Source: Madurella fahalii
Lineage: Eukaryota > Ascomycota > Sordariomycetes > Sordariales
NCBI GenBank assembly: GCA_029876055.1
Contig: CM056879.1
Location: forward strand, 1,798,001 to 1,862,000
DNA: 64,000 bases
Direction of reading: 5' to 3'
The notes beneath the pieces were generated by a model. The model made no database searches. It had not been told where the DNA came from and saw only the letters and a list, made by a program, of their open reading frames with translations. Both the position numbers and the translations under genes were made by a program. Of this stretch, positions 21,158 through 31,853 are shown piece after piece. Position 1 is the stretch's first letter, and every line of letters starts with the position of its first letter.

Positions 21158-22467
21158 TTCAGGAAATGAAAGTCAGTAATCGAGTTATGTCAAACCCTAA
21201 ACTTATTTCTTTCTTTCCTTTATCCTTACGATACGGCCCGTATGGGAAATATTGACTAGGAGAACGACCCTCCTCCGTAGGGGGTTCTTTCCAGACTCAT
21301 TGCTTCTCATTTAATGCTGAGCCAAGTTCACTGCTTTTCCGCCCCAACCGCCTTGATGACGAGGCACCAAAAAACTTTCACCAGTACTACTACCCTTTAC
21401 ACTCACGTCCTTTACTGGCATGCACATAGGAGTGGAGTGGTATTCCAACCGATCGTTCGAGCATACAGCTAATCAGGCATCGAGATAGCCACACTCACAA
21501 TTTAGTAAGGTGACAAACCCTCCTTTTCTTAAGCGTTAGCTTCCACTAGTCGCAGCGGCTACTTAGGGCTTTGACTCTCAGCTGACAGTGGGTGTAGGCA
21601 ACTGTCTTGGATGACGGGCCAAGGAAACTGCAAACTGCGCTGGACGTGTGGTATAATTATGAGGAGACAAAGCTGGGCTGTGAGAACAACTTGCCGGAAA
21701 CGGGATGCAGAAGTTCAGGGCCGTCAGGGTTCACTGCGTTTGCTGCTCTGCCACTGTCCCATCAACCACTAACAACTGTCTAAATTTCTGCGGTCATCCG
21801 AACTGGGGATGTTAATTAATTAACTGCAACCCAGGGCAGGAGGCGCGACACACTCGCGTCAACCGCAGGTTGAATTCCGCTCTGGCCAATCAATGTCGAT
21901 TCCACTAAATTCTCACAGCCCAAGACGCAAGACGCAAGTCATCCGTGAACCGAGTTCCTGGGGCGGTCATATGTAGCGGGCCGAATTCAATGGGCGAGAA
22001 TCATACCTTACATATACCTAAGTTTTCTCGAGATGGTTCATCGATCCAGGTTCCCCTTGCGAAGATAACAACGAACAGCTCAGAGTCATCTTTAACACCG
22101 TGTACCCAGTGCACCATACCTATTACGCCGTCCTAGTCGCCGTTTACGAGAGACCCACGTGTAGCACTTGCAACAGTTGTTTAAAGTGAGCAGCCAATAA
22201 CTCCGAGTCTGGGTTTGAGCCTTACTCAGCACCCGGAGGCTTGGCTTTCAGAGGGCCAATCGGGCGGTCCAGCGACACGGCACAGGAAGCTGAGATGTTC
22301 TTACATAGTAGCGCATAGCTGGGGAGGACTGGGCTAATTGGCCCTGTAATCACTTGGCTCTGCACATGGACGTGGAGAGGTGGTTACACACCCGTCACGG
22401 CGATCTAGACCTCGGTTAAGATCATCAATCATGCTACCAAGTGCATCCCTAGCACTAGTTTAACTGT
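21158..22467. other. Intergenic, no gene seen
   Basis: 1.3 kb between the SET pseudogene and the second Pogo element. Sequence is moderately AT-rich with only short open frames. I see no domain, tRNA or repeat boundary. Confidence 0.5.
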
Positions 22468-23161
22468 TAACGTACATTATAAGCGGCCCGTGGGTATAAG
22501 TGGGGCGTGGGCTTTCCACTACCCTACAAATACTATCCTCAATTACAACACAAGAACACTAGGAGCCAACTATAATTACATCAGAAACAGCTGAATCCGA
22601 GGATTCTATAGCCTCCTGGCAAGTACGAGCATTATGGCCAGGCTTGCCACACACACCACAGCACTGAACCTTCGTACGACTCCCCCCTATACTACTACCT
22701 CCCGGCTGCGTTTCTTCTACTACCTCCCTACCTATAGCCTTCTGGGCCAGTAGGTCCTGTGCATCTTGTACAGTAAGTGATCCTCCAAGCTGCACACGTG
22801 TTCTTTTAGCTCTCCGGCGCTTGCTTAGTACCTCGTTGGCCTTGCGGAGCGAAGAGACCTCTGACCGAAGAAGAGCTACCTGGTGCATCATAGCCATTGT
22901 ACCCTTGGTAAGTTGATCCACAGCACCTAATATTGAAGTCGGAGAGCTATTTTGATAGCTAGAAATACGAGTCTTGATAAGCATTGACTGCGATTCGGCT
23001 TCTCGGAGGTTGTATGGTGTCTGGAAGACCCAAGGTTGTGCTGTACTAGGCCGTGAGGCTGGGGGTGTTGGCGTACGAAGCTGTACATCCAGTGTAGAAA
23101 GCACCCTCTGTGGATCGTACGGTACAAGGCCAGCCCCTGCAAAGCTACCCTGTATATTGCT

Positions 23162-23437
23162 TGTCTGAAACACGGCACCTCTGAATCTTGGGAAATGACA
23201 GTTGAGGATTTTATGTGTGTTGTCTTGATTGTGTTGATTGTCCTTGTCTCCCTTCGTCCGTCCCGTCTATCTTTGCTGGAGAGTTTGCTCCTTTTATAGA
23301 CGAGATACGCGTACAGGATGACGTCCATACAGTGGCGTAGTTAGCTGCCAGTCTTCCTTAGCTCAATAGAGTACATAGGTTTGGCTCCCACACTAGATCC
23401 TGTGATCCTGATCCTTTGGCACATGATCCTTTTGACA
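23162..23437 (-). mobile_element. Solo LTR 1 nested in the Pogo copy
   Basis: 276 bp with ends TGTC...GACA and perfect 5-bp target duplications TTGCT at 23157-23161 and 23438-23442. These are the hallmarks of a solo LTR left after recombination between the two LTRs of a retrotransposon. On the minus strand it contains TATAAAAGGAG near 23290, a plausible TATA box of the LTR promoter, so the retroelement read on the minus strand. The sequence is absent from the equivalent place in Pogo copy 1. No internal retroelement genes remain in the window. Confidence 0.88.
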
Positions 23438-23854
23438 TTGCTCTCTGTTATAGAAGCAAAGAAGGCCTCGCGGAAGGTACAGAGGAACTCGAGCTTGCTG
23501 ACGTGGTTGATATGCATGCACATTAAGTTCTTGATTTCGTGACCGCACGCCTTCTTCAATGGCCCAAAGCAGCCAATATCGAGTGACTGGCACTTGTAGG
23601 AAGAGTGCGGAGGTATACAAAGTATGATAATGTTGTTCTGTTTGCAGTAGAGTTCGAACTCGGTCGAGTAGTGGCTTTCGTAGCCGTCGAGGATCAATAG
23701 CCGGTATATACCCTTTATACGGGATTTTATATAGTAGTCGAAGTGCTTGATCCAATCTAGGTCTATAGCATTGGTAGTCCAGCCATTATCGGTAGTTGCA
23801 ATACGCCAGGTAAGTGGAAGGTTACACTCCCGGTACCAGTTGCTAAGGTATTGC

Positions 23855-24270
23855 TGAGTTGGGGAAAACAGTCCCCAGAGGGCAGGGTCCCTCTGATCAG
23901 AGGGACACAGCTGCTAGGATGGTGCCCAGGGGCTGGAACTTGCCGTGGGCCCATTTTTCTTTCGTACCATAAGTAGGGCCGTCCTGGCCATTGCTCCTTA
24001 GACAGGACAATCAATTCAGTACTTTTCTTCACACTTGTTGCAAGCTCAATTGACGAGCTCTCCTTGCGTGCAAAGCGATCTCCCTCTGATCAGAGGGAGC
24101 TCTATCTGCATATGTTGTTTTGACCTTGTTTAGGCTGCAGGGACCCGATTTGTGGTGGTGTCGCCTGGCCTGTCTTGTCTATCTTGTCTGTCGGGCATCT
24201 GGCCATCTTTGCCCTCCCCCTTGTTTTTGGTGGGTATGTGGGTGTAGATGTGTGTTTCTGCACCATTTCA
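23855..24270 (-). mobile_element. Short TG..CA dispersed element, copy B, nested in the Pogo copy
   Basis: 416 bp starting TGAGTTGGGG and ending CACCATTTCA, between TTGC at 23851-23854 and TTGC at 24271-24274. It is the inverted counterpart of 9845-10250. It carries two perfect or near-perfect copies of the 18-bp palindrome TCCCTCTGATCAGAGGGA, near 23891-23908 and 24080-24097. It has no coding capacity. The TG..CA ends suggest a solo LTR of a second family, although a 4-bp duplication is unusual; a 5-bp duplication ATTGC with shifted ends is an alternative reading. Confidence 0.78.
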
Positions 24271-24824
24271 TTGCATAGCTAAGATAATGAATAGCGGGAT
24301 CGCCCAGCCAAGGGCATTGACGCCCTGGATTACCGTTGCCCACTCGCGGTTGCCAGGCTGGGCTAGCTTTGCCTTACCACGGCCATCAGAGGTTGTAACA
24401 ACCATGCCTGCGAAGATGATACCCATTATAAACCCAACCTCGTCGACGTTATAGACATCGTCGTCTAGGATACCGTACTTGGCCTTAGTGTTCCGTACAA
24501 GTGCAAACCACGTACCAATAACCTTTAGATCCTCGCACTTGGCCCTCTAGTAATCGTACCGACGTGTCCATCGTATCCGGAGCTCTGGCTGGCGTTTGAC
24601 AAAGTTGTGGGCCTAGAGCTTGCCGACAGGGGGCGCGTCGCGTATGCGTAGTAGTTGGTTGGCCATATCTTCCATACTACGTAGTCTTAGGGGGAAAGCT
24701 CGCGCACATAGCTCAATAATATATTGAACAATTGCCTCCTCTTCGGAATTTGTGAGCCGCCGTGACTTGGGTATGGTATTGCGTTGTGAAGGATGGCCGG
24801 CGCGTCGGTCACGGAGAGTTGAAG

Positions 24825-25083
24825 TGTAACGAGAGTCTCTAGACGAAGGTCAGGAGGACCCGCCGAATGATGCTGGATGATGTCACGATACAGGATAGAT
24901 AAGAACCCCGTGAGGGAACTCTCTTACGCGGGGCACTTCTAATCCGCAAAGGATCAGTCTCTGTGTAGTCAATGATAATAGGAGGCTGTTCGTGAAGCTA
25001 TTGCCCACTGATCGAACCCTTTTCGGTACTGAGATATCGTAGTCCATCTCCCTCAACGTGTTCCCAGAACAACCCCCTTTACA
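24825..25083. mobile_element. Solo LTR 2 nested in the Pogo copy
   Basis: 259 bp with inverted ends TGTAA...TTACA and perfect 5-bp target duplications TGAAG (24820-24824 and 25084-25088). It splits the transposase N-terminal helix-turn-helix region; the flanking host sequence rejoins cleanly when it is removed. It shows no obvious similarity to LTR 1, so it comes from another retrotransposon family. Orientation is not determined. Confidence 0.85.
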
Positions 25084-25295
25084 TGAAGGTGCAATGTTAT
25101 AGAGCCTGGCTACGGCCTCAAGCCTTAGTTTCTTTTTTTTTTGAAGAGCTTCAAGGGCCAAGATTACCCTGGCTTCTTTTGAAGGAGAAGGCATATTGAA
25201 TTGTAGAGAAAATTGATGTTGAGTGGAAAGACGACGCGTCGCGGTGGAAAGCCCATGCCCCACTTATACCCACGGGCCGCTTATAATGTACGTTA

Positions 25296-26790
25296 AGTGA
25301 ATTTCTAGGAATCCTGGTTATTTGCCTGCAGAAACGAGAAGTATGGAAGCCTCCAACACAACCGAATGACATTGCATCTCATGCACTGTAACTCGGTACT
25401 TAACTAGCTGCCCAAAAGACATCGTAAGGCGCGTAAGTTGTGTTTCGAGGTCTGGATTTTGGCGTATTTGGGATTGTAAGATTTTAACTTCTCTATCACA
25501 TGGTCCCAATTGACGATCAAGCAGTCAATCACCTCTTCTAATCTGAAGATATGGTTACATAACTACTGGTAATTACAGCAAGTGGCTTGTCGGCATTAAC
25601 CAAAGCACGCACTGCATGTTGTTCGTATTCTAGTTTCCGGACCCCAACCGCCCGGCCTTCTCTGCCTTGCGAATATTAATCTTGACCGGGATGCATCTCA
25701 CTCCTCCCAAGCATTGTGGGGTGTGTTAATTGATCCTCACCGCTTACCCGGTTGCACTAGTTCGAAGGAAGAGTGCCTTGCATCGTGCGTGCAGATTGTT
25801 ACATTGCAGCTGGATCGCTAATGGAACGACTCAACGCGTTTCTATTAATTCAGACCTTCGTGGCATCTTTGTCATCCGCTGAATAAGAAAATATTTAGCC
25901 GAAAACTGATGTTTAGTACCGAAACTGGCCACTGACCAGCCTCAGGGTAGTAGCACGTTGCAAAGGCCCGCAAGTGAACCCTGAGCCTCACTTTATTGGC
26001 ATTTGCTGCAAAATAGGCAGGACATTTGAGATGTATGCGGGGAGAGAGCGGCCGCACTGTCAGCTCGTTGCCCGCAGTCGATCCTGGCCCAATGGACCAG
26101 AGGAGAACCTGCTTGGTAGAATGCACCGTGTACCCGGCGTCATCAATATTTGCGCTTTGCGCGTCGAGTTAGGTATCGAACTACGTCTGAGCGATTAGTC
26201 CCGCTTGCTGATCATCAAAAATACCTACCTTACCTTACCTAAACAATGGGCTGCCAAGAGGGTAGGGCTGAAAGGAGAGCAACGGGCAACAGCACCAACT
26301 TCCGTGATGAGACTGTATCCAACGGCCGACCGCCATCACCCTCTTCTCATTCCTCATGACCGTGCGGTAAACCGTACCTACACCTTTCCCTTAGCCTCGT
26401 GTTGATGATGGCTTACTACACATACAAATCCTGCAGCAAGTGCTGACTTCGTCCAAGCTTGCGGTGGGCTCCGGGCTGTGAAGCTTTGGAAGAGGAAGGT
26501 GAGATGCGGGAAGTCGCTGGCGTCGTCCTAGGCAGGCGCAGATGACGTGAGAGTTGGCACCACTTTCCTCGGCGTTCGTTGCCCGTGTGGAATGCCGATG
26601 CCGGGAAAGGGGAACGCCGCGAAAGACACCAGTACCTTATCTCTCTCGACAGTGTGATGATCAAGTATTTAACGGGCGAACCTCCCTCCTCTTCCAACTG
26701 ATCGACAGCCTCAACCCAGCACTTCCAACCCCAGGCATCTCAACAACTCAACCCCCTACTCGTCAGCCCTTCTCTCAACCTCATCTCAAG
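25296..26790. other. Intergenic, no gene seen
   Basis: About 1.5 kb between the Pogo element and the secreted-protein gene. The right end should contain that gene's promoter; tatttaa near 26666 is a possible TATA-like element. No supported coding region. Confidence 0.45.
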
Positions 26791-27472
26791 ATGCGTTTCT
26801 CGGCTACCTTCACTTCTCTGGCCCTCTTCGCGGTTGCTGCTTTTGCCGCACCGGCTGAGCGAGCTGCCCTGACCGCACGCGATATTCCCGAGTCCATCGC
26901 TAACGCCACCGCACTCGGAGTTGACGTTTACGGTCCCATTCCCGACGACGCTAAGAGGGTCGGCGACCACTGGGTTGCCCAGCCCGGGTCCCGCGCCAGT
27001 GCCTGGATGAGGGCACAGATCGACCTCGACCAGTACGAGGCCGCTCAGGGCGAGCAGGTCGAGAAGCGCCAGTGGGCGAACATTGGCATCGGTCTCTGGG
27101 CCCAGGACAACTGTACGTGTTCCGGCATCTTCTTTTCTGAGGCAGTTTCACTCACCGCTGCGTGATGCACCTAGGCGGAGGCGAGAGCGTGTGGTTCGAC
27201 AACGTCCAGTACAACGTCCACCACGTCACCGATATCAACATGTTTGCTGTCGGTATCCGCTACCGCGGTCTTAGGAACGGCGAGCATCTCGACTTCAGCA
27301 GGTGGGCTAACAACGACCTGTGCGGTCAATACGTCGCCAGCGCCGCGGTGCCCTCGACAAGTAAGTACCCCATTCGGAGTGCACACTAATATTCTGCTAA
27401 CCTCGCAACTTAACTAAACTAGCCGGATGCGCCAACATCCCCCTTACCAACTGCTTCCGTCTCTGGATGTAA
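26791..27472 (+). CDS. Small secreted cysteine-containing protein with Kex2-type propeptide
   Basis: Three exons, 26791-27112, 27175-27360 and 27423-27472 (introns 62 and 62 bp), encode 185 residues. The N-terminus is a signal peptide (MRFSATFTSLALFAVAAFAA, cleavage near residue 20-22). A propeptide of about 70 residues ends in VEKR, a Kex2 dibasic site, so the mature form would start at QWANIGIGLWAQDNC and be about 90 residues. The mature part has four cysteines (DNC, LCG, GCA, NCF), enough for two disulphides, and an aromatic/histidine-rich core (WFDNVQYNVHHVTDINMF). I do not recognise the family. The architecture is that of fungal small secreted proteins such as candidate effectors, antimicrobial or processed peptides. 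The start ATG has good context (ctcaagATG). Confidence 0.8.
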
Positions 27473-29773
27473 TTGGGCTCGTGAGTGGGTATTCTAAGCC
27501 CCTGGACACGGCAAAATGGGAATTCGGAAGGGAGAGGCAGAGGTGGAGAGATCTGTCGATCTGACATGCCGAGATGGACTGAATTCAACATTCCTGAGAA
27601 ATCTTGGAGTTCATAGTAGACAGAAAATAAACCCATTGGGCTCAATTTTGCCTATCTTGCTTCAGTTCTGGGCTTTGCTATTGATTAATATGCATTGCCG
27701 CTGCCTTTGGGGGATCGCGCAAAACTGAATTCTAGGAACTTGCATTGTTTGTATGTAGCTGACGGCTCGTCCACTGTGGGCATACTCGCATGTATGCGTC
27801 TCAACTCACTTGCCGGTTTGGGTTTCTTTAGATTCTCGCACTACACATGGTATGGGTTCCCTGACACAATATACAGGGGATAGACATACCATATATCCCA
27901 TTCGCCGAGCTAGCCCATGGCGTAAAATGGGAGATCGGCTCTCGTACCCAGACAAAGCCCGCTTAAACCAAACAGCCGACCAACACACCACCAACCGCAA
28001 CTAGAACAATCCCCACTCGGATCTGGCACGCTTGTCCCGTTTCTCTTGCTTCATTCTCTTCTTCTCTTCCTCAATCTTTCTTTCTTTTCGCGCTTCCTTT
28101 CCTTCTTAGCCTCTATCCCCTCCTGTCTTTCTACTTCCGCCTTCTTCTTGGCTTCCTCTTCCTTCTTCTTTAGCAACTCTCTTCTCTACTTCACAAATCT
28201 CACAGCGCCCTCTCCGTGTTGAGCAGCTCGACATAGAGCGGCGCCCCAGGGACCGTTCTCACGCTCTCGTCGCATTTTCCGAACCGCCTTGCTGCGCCTT
28301 GTTTGCAGGGCCCCTTCAGGGAGCGGAGCTTGATCAACGCTGCGCATCCTCCGTCGCCGCACACAAACGGTTCGGATTCGGATTTAGTGCACATGGCTGC
28401 TTTGGTTGGACGGGCGGTGTCCTGGAGAGCCGTCGGTGTCTTGCACAGCCTGAAATTGCCAGGCTCCAGGGGGCATCGAAGATTGCACTAGTTATAACAG
28501 AAGCATATAGATTAAGATGTTCTGTGGAGATACATCTTCGCCGTAGATATCACAAGCCACCCGTCGTAGGAGCACGTGCACAGCGTGAACCCATGCGAGG
28601 CGTTGGCACGTCCTCCATCAAGTAACTCGTGTTGCTCGGCCGAGGGATTGTGATGGGTTTTGTCTGACTAAAATGCCATGGGGTCCATCGACCCAAGGGT
28701 CCTAACGTGGATCAATCTAGTTCCCATCTGAACAAGCGCAGTACGTGAGAGTAGTTTATATTGTCGCCAAGCGGGCCTGTTATGACGGGACACAGACATC
28801 TTCAGAGAAATTTGCCAGGGCGGGGATGATTGGTCGCCTAACAAAATTCATGAACAACACGATGTTCGCGGGATTTTACATGTCCCGCTATCAGCGGAAA
28901 CGGTTAGGTTTAAGGCTCGTTCTGTCTCGCTCATTGCGATCCTCCCTGATGATTGCACACGACTGTAAAGTCCGACGGTGTTTTCGCGGACCAGCTTATG
29001 ACGACACAGAACGAGAGCGCTTCGTCTTGTATAATACATCGAGCCTGGCTGAGCAAGTAGAAGTTTCTTCAGTAATTAGGCTGCACTTCACATGTCAAAT
29101 TGTCAGGCTGGCGTGCAGTGACACCTTTGAATGGCAACTGCCAAGGAGCGGCAGTGGTTCGTCCCGTCCGTGCGCTGCCGCGTCGTGGTGGCGACGGGAG
29201 CTGCGCCCGGGATAGGATCCGGTCCAGCCACACCTGTCGCGGATCCGGCAGTGGCGGCCCCACCTTTTCCACTGCACTGGGACCAGGGCATCGCCTTCAG
29301 CTACTCGCAGCATGTCGAGTAGCACGACAGCAAGGAGCCGTTAGCTTTAGGGATTTGCGGTAATTAGCGGCCCAGTTCCGTTCTAGATTCTTTGAAGTAC
29401 TGATTTTTTTATGTAAATTTGCGTGCAACACCTCAAATAGTTGGCTGTGTTGTCAAAGGATGAAGGTCCAGTCGGATCTACGTTTGAGTGGGCCTGCTAC
29501 GCGGCCCCTCCCCCTCGCATGCCAAGCGCTCGATGGGCGCCCTCTCCCGAGCCAGCCTCTCCCCAATGAGCCCGACGAGCTTCCCACAGTGATGGTTACA
29601 TCAGTTGTTGTATGCCCTCGTCTCGCAGATCTTACACATCCATCTTTTTTGCTTCTGGCCTTGCAACTCTTCTTCTCACCGTCATTCTTACAACAAAAGG
29701 TGGAAGGTTCCTCCTGACATCACTAGCCAGCACTGCCTTGCCTCCACAGATTTAACCAACATCGGCAGCAACA
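27473..29773. other. Intergenic, mostly non-coding, with a possible coding relic
   Basis: 2.3 kb between the secreted protein and the chitinase. It contains the possible relic at 28044-28394, described separately. The segment just upstream of 29774 would hold the chitinase promoter. Elsewhere I see only short unsupported frames. Confidence 0.45.
28044..28394 (-). pseudogene. Possible coding relic with cysteine pairs and a Lys/Glu-rich tail
   Basis: On the minus strand a 64-residue frame ends at 28200 and contains FVCGDGGCAALIKLRSLKGPCK, a C-x4-C..C arrangement suggesting a zinc-binding end. Directly downstream, in broken frames, the sequence encodes a strongly charged stretch (LLKKKEEEAKKKAEVERQ and AKKERKREKKERLRKR), visible on the plus strand as a C/T-rich block at 28060-28190. 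Strings of this kind usually come from real coiled-coil coding sequence, so a decayed gene or transposon end is possible. I do not recognise the parent family. Simple-sequence origin is the alternative. Confidence 0.25.
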
Positions 29774-31056
29774 ATGGGCGGCGGACCGACCACGGGCTAC
29801 CGCTCGGTCGCCTACTTCGTGAACTGGGCCATCTACGGTCGCAAGCATCGCCCGCAGGACCTGCCGGTCGACAAGCTGACGCATGTGCTCTACGCCTTTG
29901 CCAATGTCCGCCCAGACTCGGGCGAGGTCTACATGACGGACTCGTGGGCCGACACCGACATCCACTGGGAAGGTGACAGCTGGAATGACACGGGCACCAA
30001 CCTCTACGGCTGCCTGAAGCAGCTCAACCTGCTCAAGAAACGCAACCGCAACCTCAAGGTGCTCCTCTCCATCGGCGGATGGACATACAGCAGCAACTTC
30101 AGGCAGCCCGCGTCGACGCCGCAAGGGCGAAGCACCTTTGCCTCGACCGCAGTAGAACTTGTTCGTCGCACTCTCCCCTCAAAACACTCATCCATCCCTC
30201 CATCAGACTAACCTCTTTCTTTCCCCTTACCCAGCTCTCTCGCCTCGGCTTCGACGGCCTCGACATAGACTGGGAATACCCCCAGAACGCCTCGGAAGCC
30301 GCCGACTTCGTCTCGCTGCTGGCCGAGACGCGGGCCGCGCTGGACCGGTACGCGGCGACGGTGGACGCGGCGCGCCCGCCGCGCTTCGAGCTGACGGTGG
30401 CGTGCCCGGCGGGCGCGCACAACTACGACAAGCTCGACATCCCCGGCATGGACCGGTACCTCGACTTCTGGAACCTGATGGCCTACGACTACGCCGGCTC
30501 GTGGGACTCGACCACCGGCCACCAGGCCAACCTCTTCCGGTGCGCGTCGCGCCCCGCCAGCACGCCCTTCTCCACCGACGCCGCCGTGGCCCACTACGTC
30601 TCGCGGGGCGTGGCGGCCCGCAAGATCGTCGTGGGCATGCCGCTGTACGGCCGGGCCTTTGAGGGCACCGACGGGCCCGGCACGCCGTACAGCGGGGTCG
30701 GCGAGGGGACGTGGGAGAACGGCGTGCACGACTACAAGAAGCTGCCGCTGGACGGGGCGTACGAGACCATCGACGAGGAGGCCGGGGCCAGCTATTGCTA
30801 CCATCCCGGGCGCAGGGTGATGGTGAGCTACGATACGGTCGAGATGGCGAGGAGAAAGGCAGACTACATCAAGTACCACGGCCTGGGAGGCGGGATGTGG
30901 TGGGAGAGTAGTGCCGACAGGGAAGGCCCGCAGAGTCTGATCGGGAATGTTGTCGAGGTGTTGGGCGGACCGAATCGTCTCGAGTGGAAGGAGAACTGCA
31001 TCAACTACCCGTACACAAAGTACGACAACTTGAGGGAAGGTTTCCCCAACAATTAG
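29774..31056 (+). CDS. GH18 chitinase without visible signal peptide
   Basis: Two exons, 29774-30160 and 30235-31056 (74-bp intron with an atypical GTTCGT donor), encode 402 residues, close to fungal group A chitinases. Landmarks in order are SVAYFVNWAIYGR, LTHVLYAFANV, LLSIGGWTYSSNF and the catalytic DxxDxDxE as FDGLDIDWEYP, which spans the splice-adjacent region with the acid/base Glu at about residue 143. Then follow MAYDYAGSWDS, VVGMPLYGRAF and GGGMWWESSADR. It should hydrolyse chitin beta-1,4 bonds. The predicted protein starts MGGGPTTGYRS with no secretion signal and no chitin-binding domain. An in-frame stop lies a few codons upstream, so either it acts intracellularly, is exported by another route, or a signal-bearing upstream exon was missed. 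Confidence 0.92.
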
Positions 31057-31322
31057 GATGGGACGGAAACGTGGACTGTATAGACTAGATAGCAGCTGCC
31101 TGCATTCCGCGTCACCCAGCCGGACGCGATGACACCAGCGTTATGAGGTTACGCCAGTGTGGTCATCACATCCCAAATCGCATTTCCTTGCCGGTCAGAG
31201 CCCGTCTATGTCCATCTCTTAAGGTACATAAACGCTAATGGTGAGGATAGTCGCCCGTCCTAGCTCATTGCAATTCCGTTTCCCGTTCCGAGGTTGCCCA
31301 GTCCAATTTTGACGCCGACCGC

Positions 31323-31853
31323 TTAGGCGCTCTTCTCGAAGACGTAGGTAAGGTGGCAGCGGCCACAGTACTGGCGGTCCTGCATGGCAGCCATGAAGAC
31401 ACCGGCACCGCACTGAGAAGACGCATCAGTCAGCACGATCGATCCAAGATCTTTTGCTGTGAACAAGGAGCAACTCACAGTCTCGTTGGGGCACTCGCGG
31501 CGGAGCCGCTCAATCTTGCCATCGCTGTCGACCTTGTAGTACTTGAGCACAGCCAGCTTGGTCTTCTTGCGCTTGTGCTTGATCTTCTTGGGAGTCGTGT
31601 AGACCTTCTTCTTCCTCTTCTTGGCGCCACCACGCAGGCGGAGCACAAGGTGGAGGGTGCTCTCCTTCTGAATGTTGTAGTCAGAGAGCGTCCGGCCGTC
31701 CTCGAGCTGCTTGCCGGCAAAAATCAGGCGCTGCTGGTCGGGCGGGATGCCCTCCTTGTCCTGGATCTTGGACTTGACATTGTCGATGGTGTCGCTCGAC
31801 TCCACCTCAAGGGTGATAGTCTTGCCCGTGAGGGTCTTCACGAAGATCTGCAT
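31323..31853 (-). CDS. ubi3: Ubiquitin-ribosomal protein S27a (eS31) fusion
   Basis: Encodes 154 residues: one canonical ubiquitin unit ([17 protein letters not shown] to LRLRGG, residues 1-76) fused to 40S protein S27a. The S27a part begins [20 protein letters not shown] and has the C4 zinc ribbon with CPNETCGAG and CGRC. Cleavage after Gly-Gly releases both proteins, coupling ubiquitin supply to ribosome production. Exons are 31853-31479 and 31412-31323. The intron at 31413-31478 is 66 nt, a multiple of three, and contains no stop, so an unspliced reading also stays open and would insert 22 residues between the zinc-ribbon cysteines. Splicing gives the conserved protein and is clearly correct. 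It is head to head with the S26 gene. Confidence 0.97.

Larger units (their letters stand above)
22559..25194 (-). pseudogene. Pogo-type transposase, disrupted by three insertions
   Basis: The initiator ATG at 25194 gives MPSPSKEARVILALEALQ, then the psq-type helix-turn-helix EAVARLYNIAPS, where an insertion cuts in. The DDE endonuclease segment is at 23440-23700 (LDGYESHYSTEFELYC, IPPHSSYKCQSLDIGCFGPL, CGHEIKNLMC, SKLEFLCTFREAFFASI). The C-terminal part at 22559-23160 holds VPYDPQRVLSTLD, a probable coiled coil (VALLRSEVSSLRKANEVL) and a zinc knuckle CGVCGKPGHNARTC. Apart from the insertions this copy has fewer stops than copy 1 and keeps a longer C-terminus. Host residues across the insertion points match the corresponding residues of copy 1. 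Confidence 0.88.
22470..25293 (-). mobile_element. Pogo/Fot1-like DNA transposon, copy 2, with three nested insertions
   Basis: 2824-bp element ending in inverted repeats of about 50 bp starting ACGTACATTATAAGCGGCCC and flanked by TA (22468-22469 and 25294-25295). Each terminal repeat contains two tandem 17-bp units: TATAAGCGGCCCGTGGG (22478-22494) and TATAAGTGGGGCGTGGG (22495-22511), mirrored at the right end with one change. It is interrupted by three elements at 23162-23437, 23855-24270 and 24825-25083. Subtracting these and one copy of each target duplication (276+5, 416+4, 259+5) leaves 1859 bp, almost exactly the length of copy 1. The interior is a minus-strand transposase gene. Confidence 0.92.

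Noticed and set aside
23341..23697. 118-residue minus-strand open frame read as one protein
   Set aside because: Its last part is translated solo LTR 1; only the DDE segment is transposase.
24883..25263. 126-residue minus-strand open frame
   Set aside because: Chimera of the Pogo transposase N-terminus and solo LTR 2 sequence, not a real gene.
30208..30879. 223-residue minus-strand open frame
   Set aside because: Antisense to the GH18 chitinase exon 2 and without domain content.
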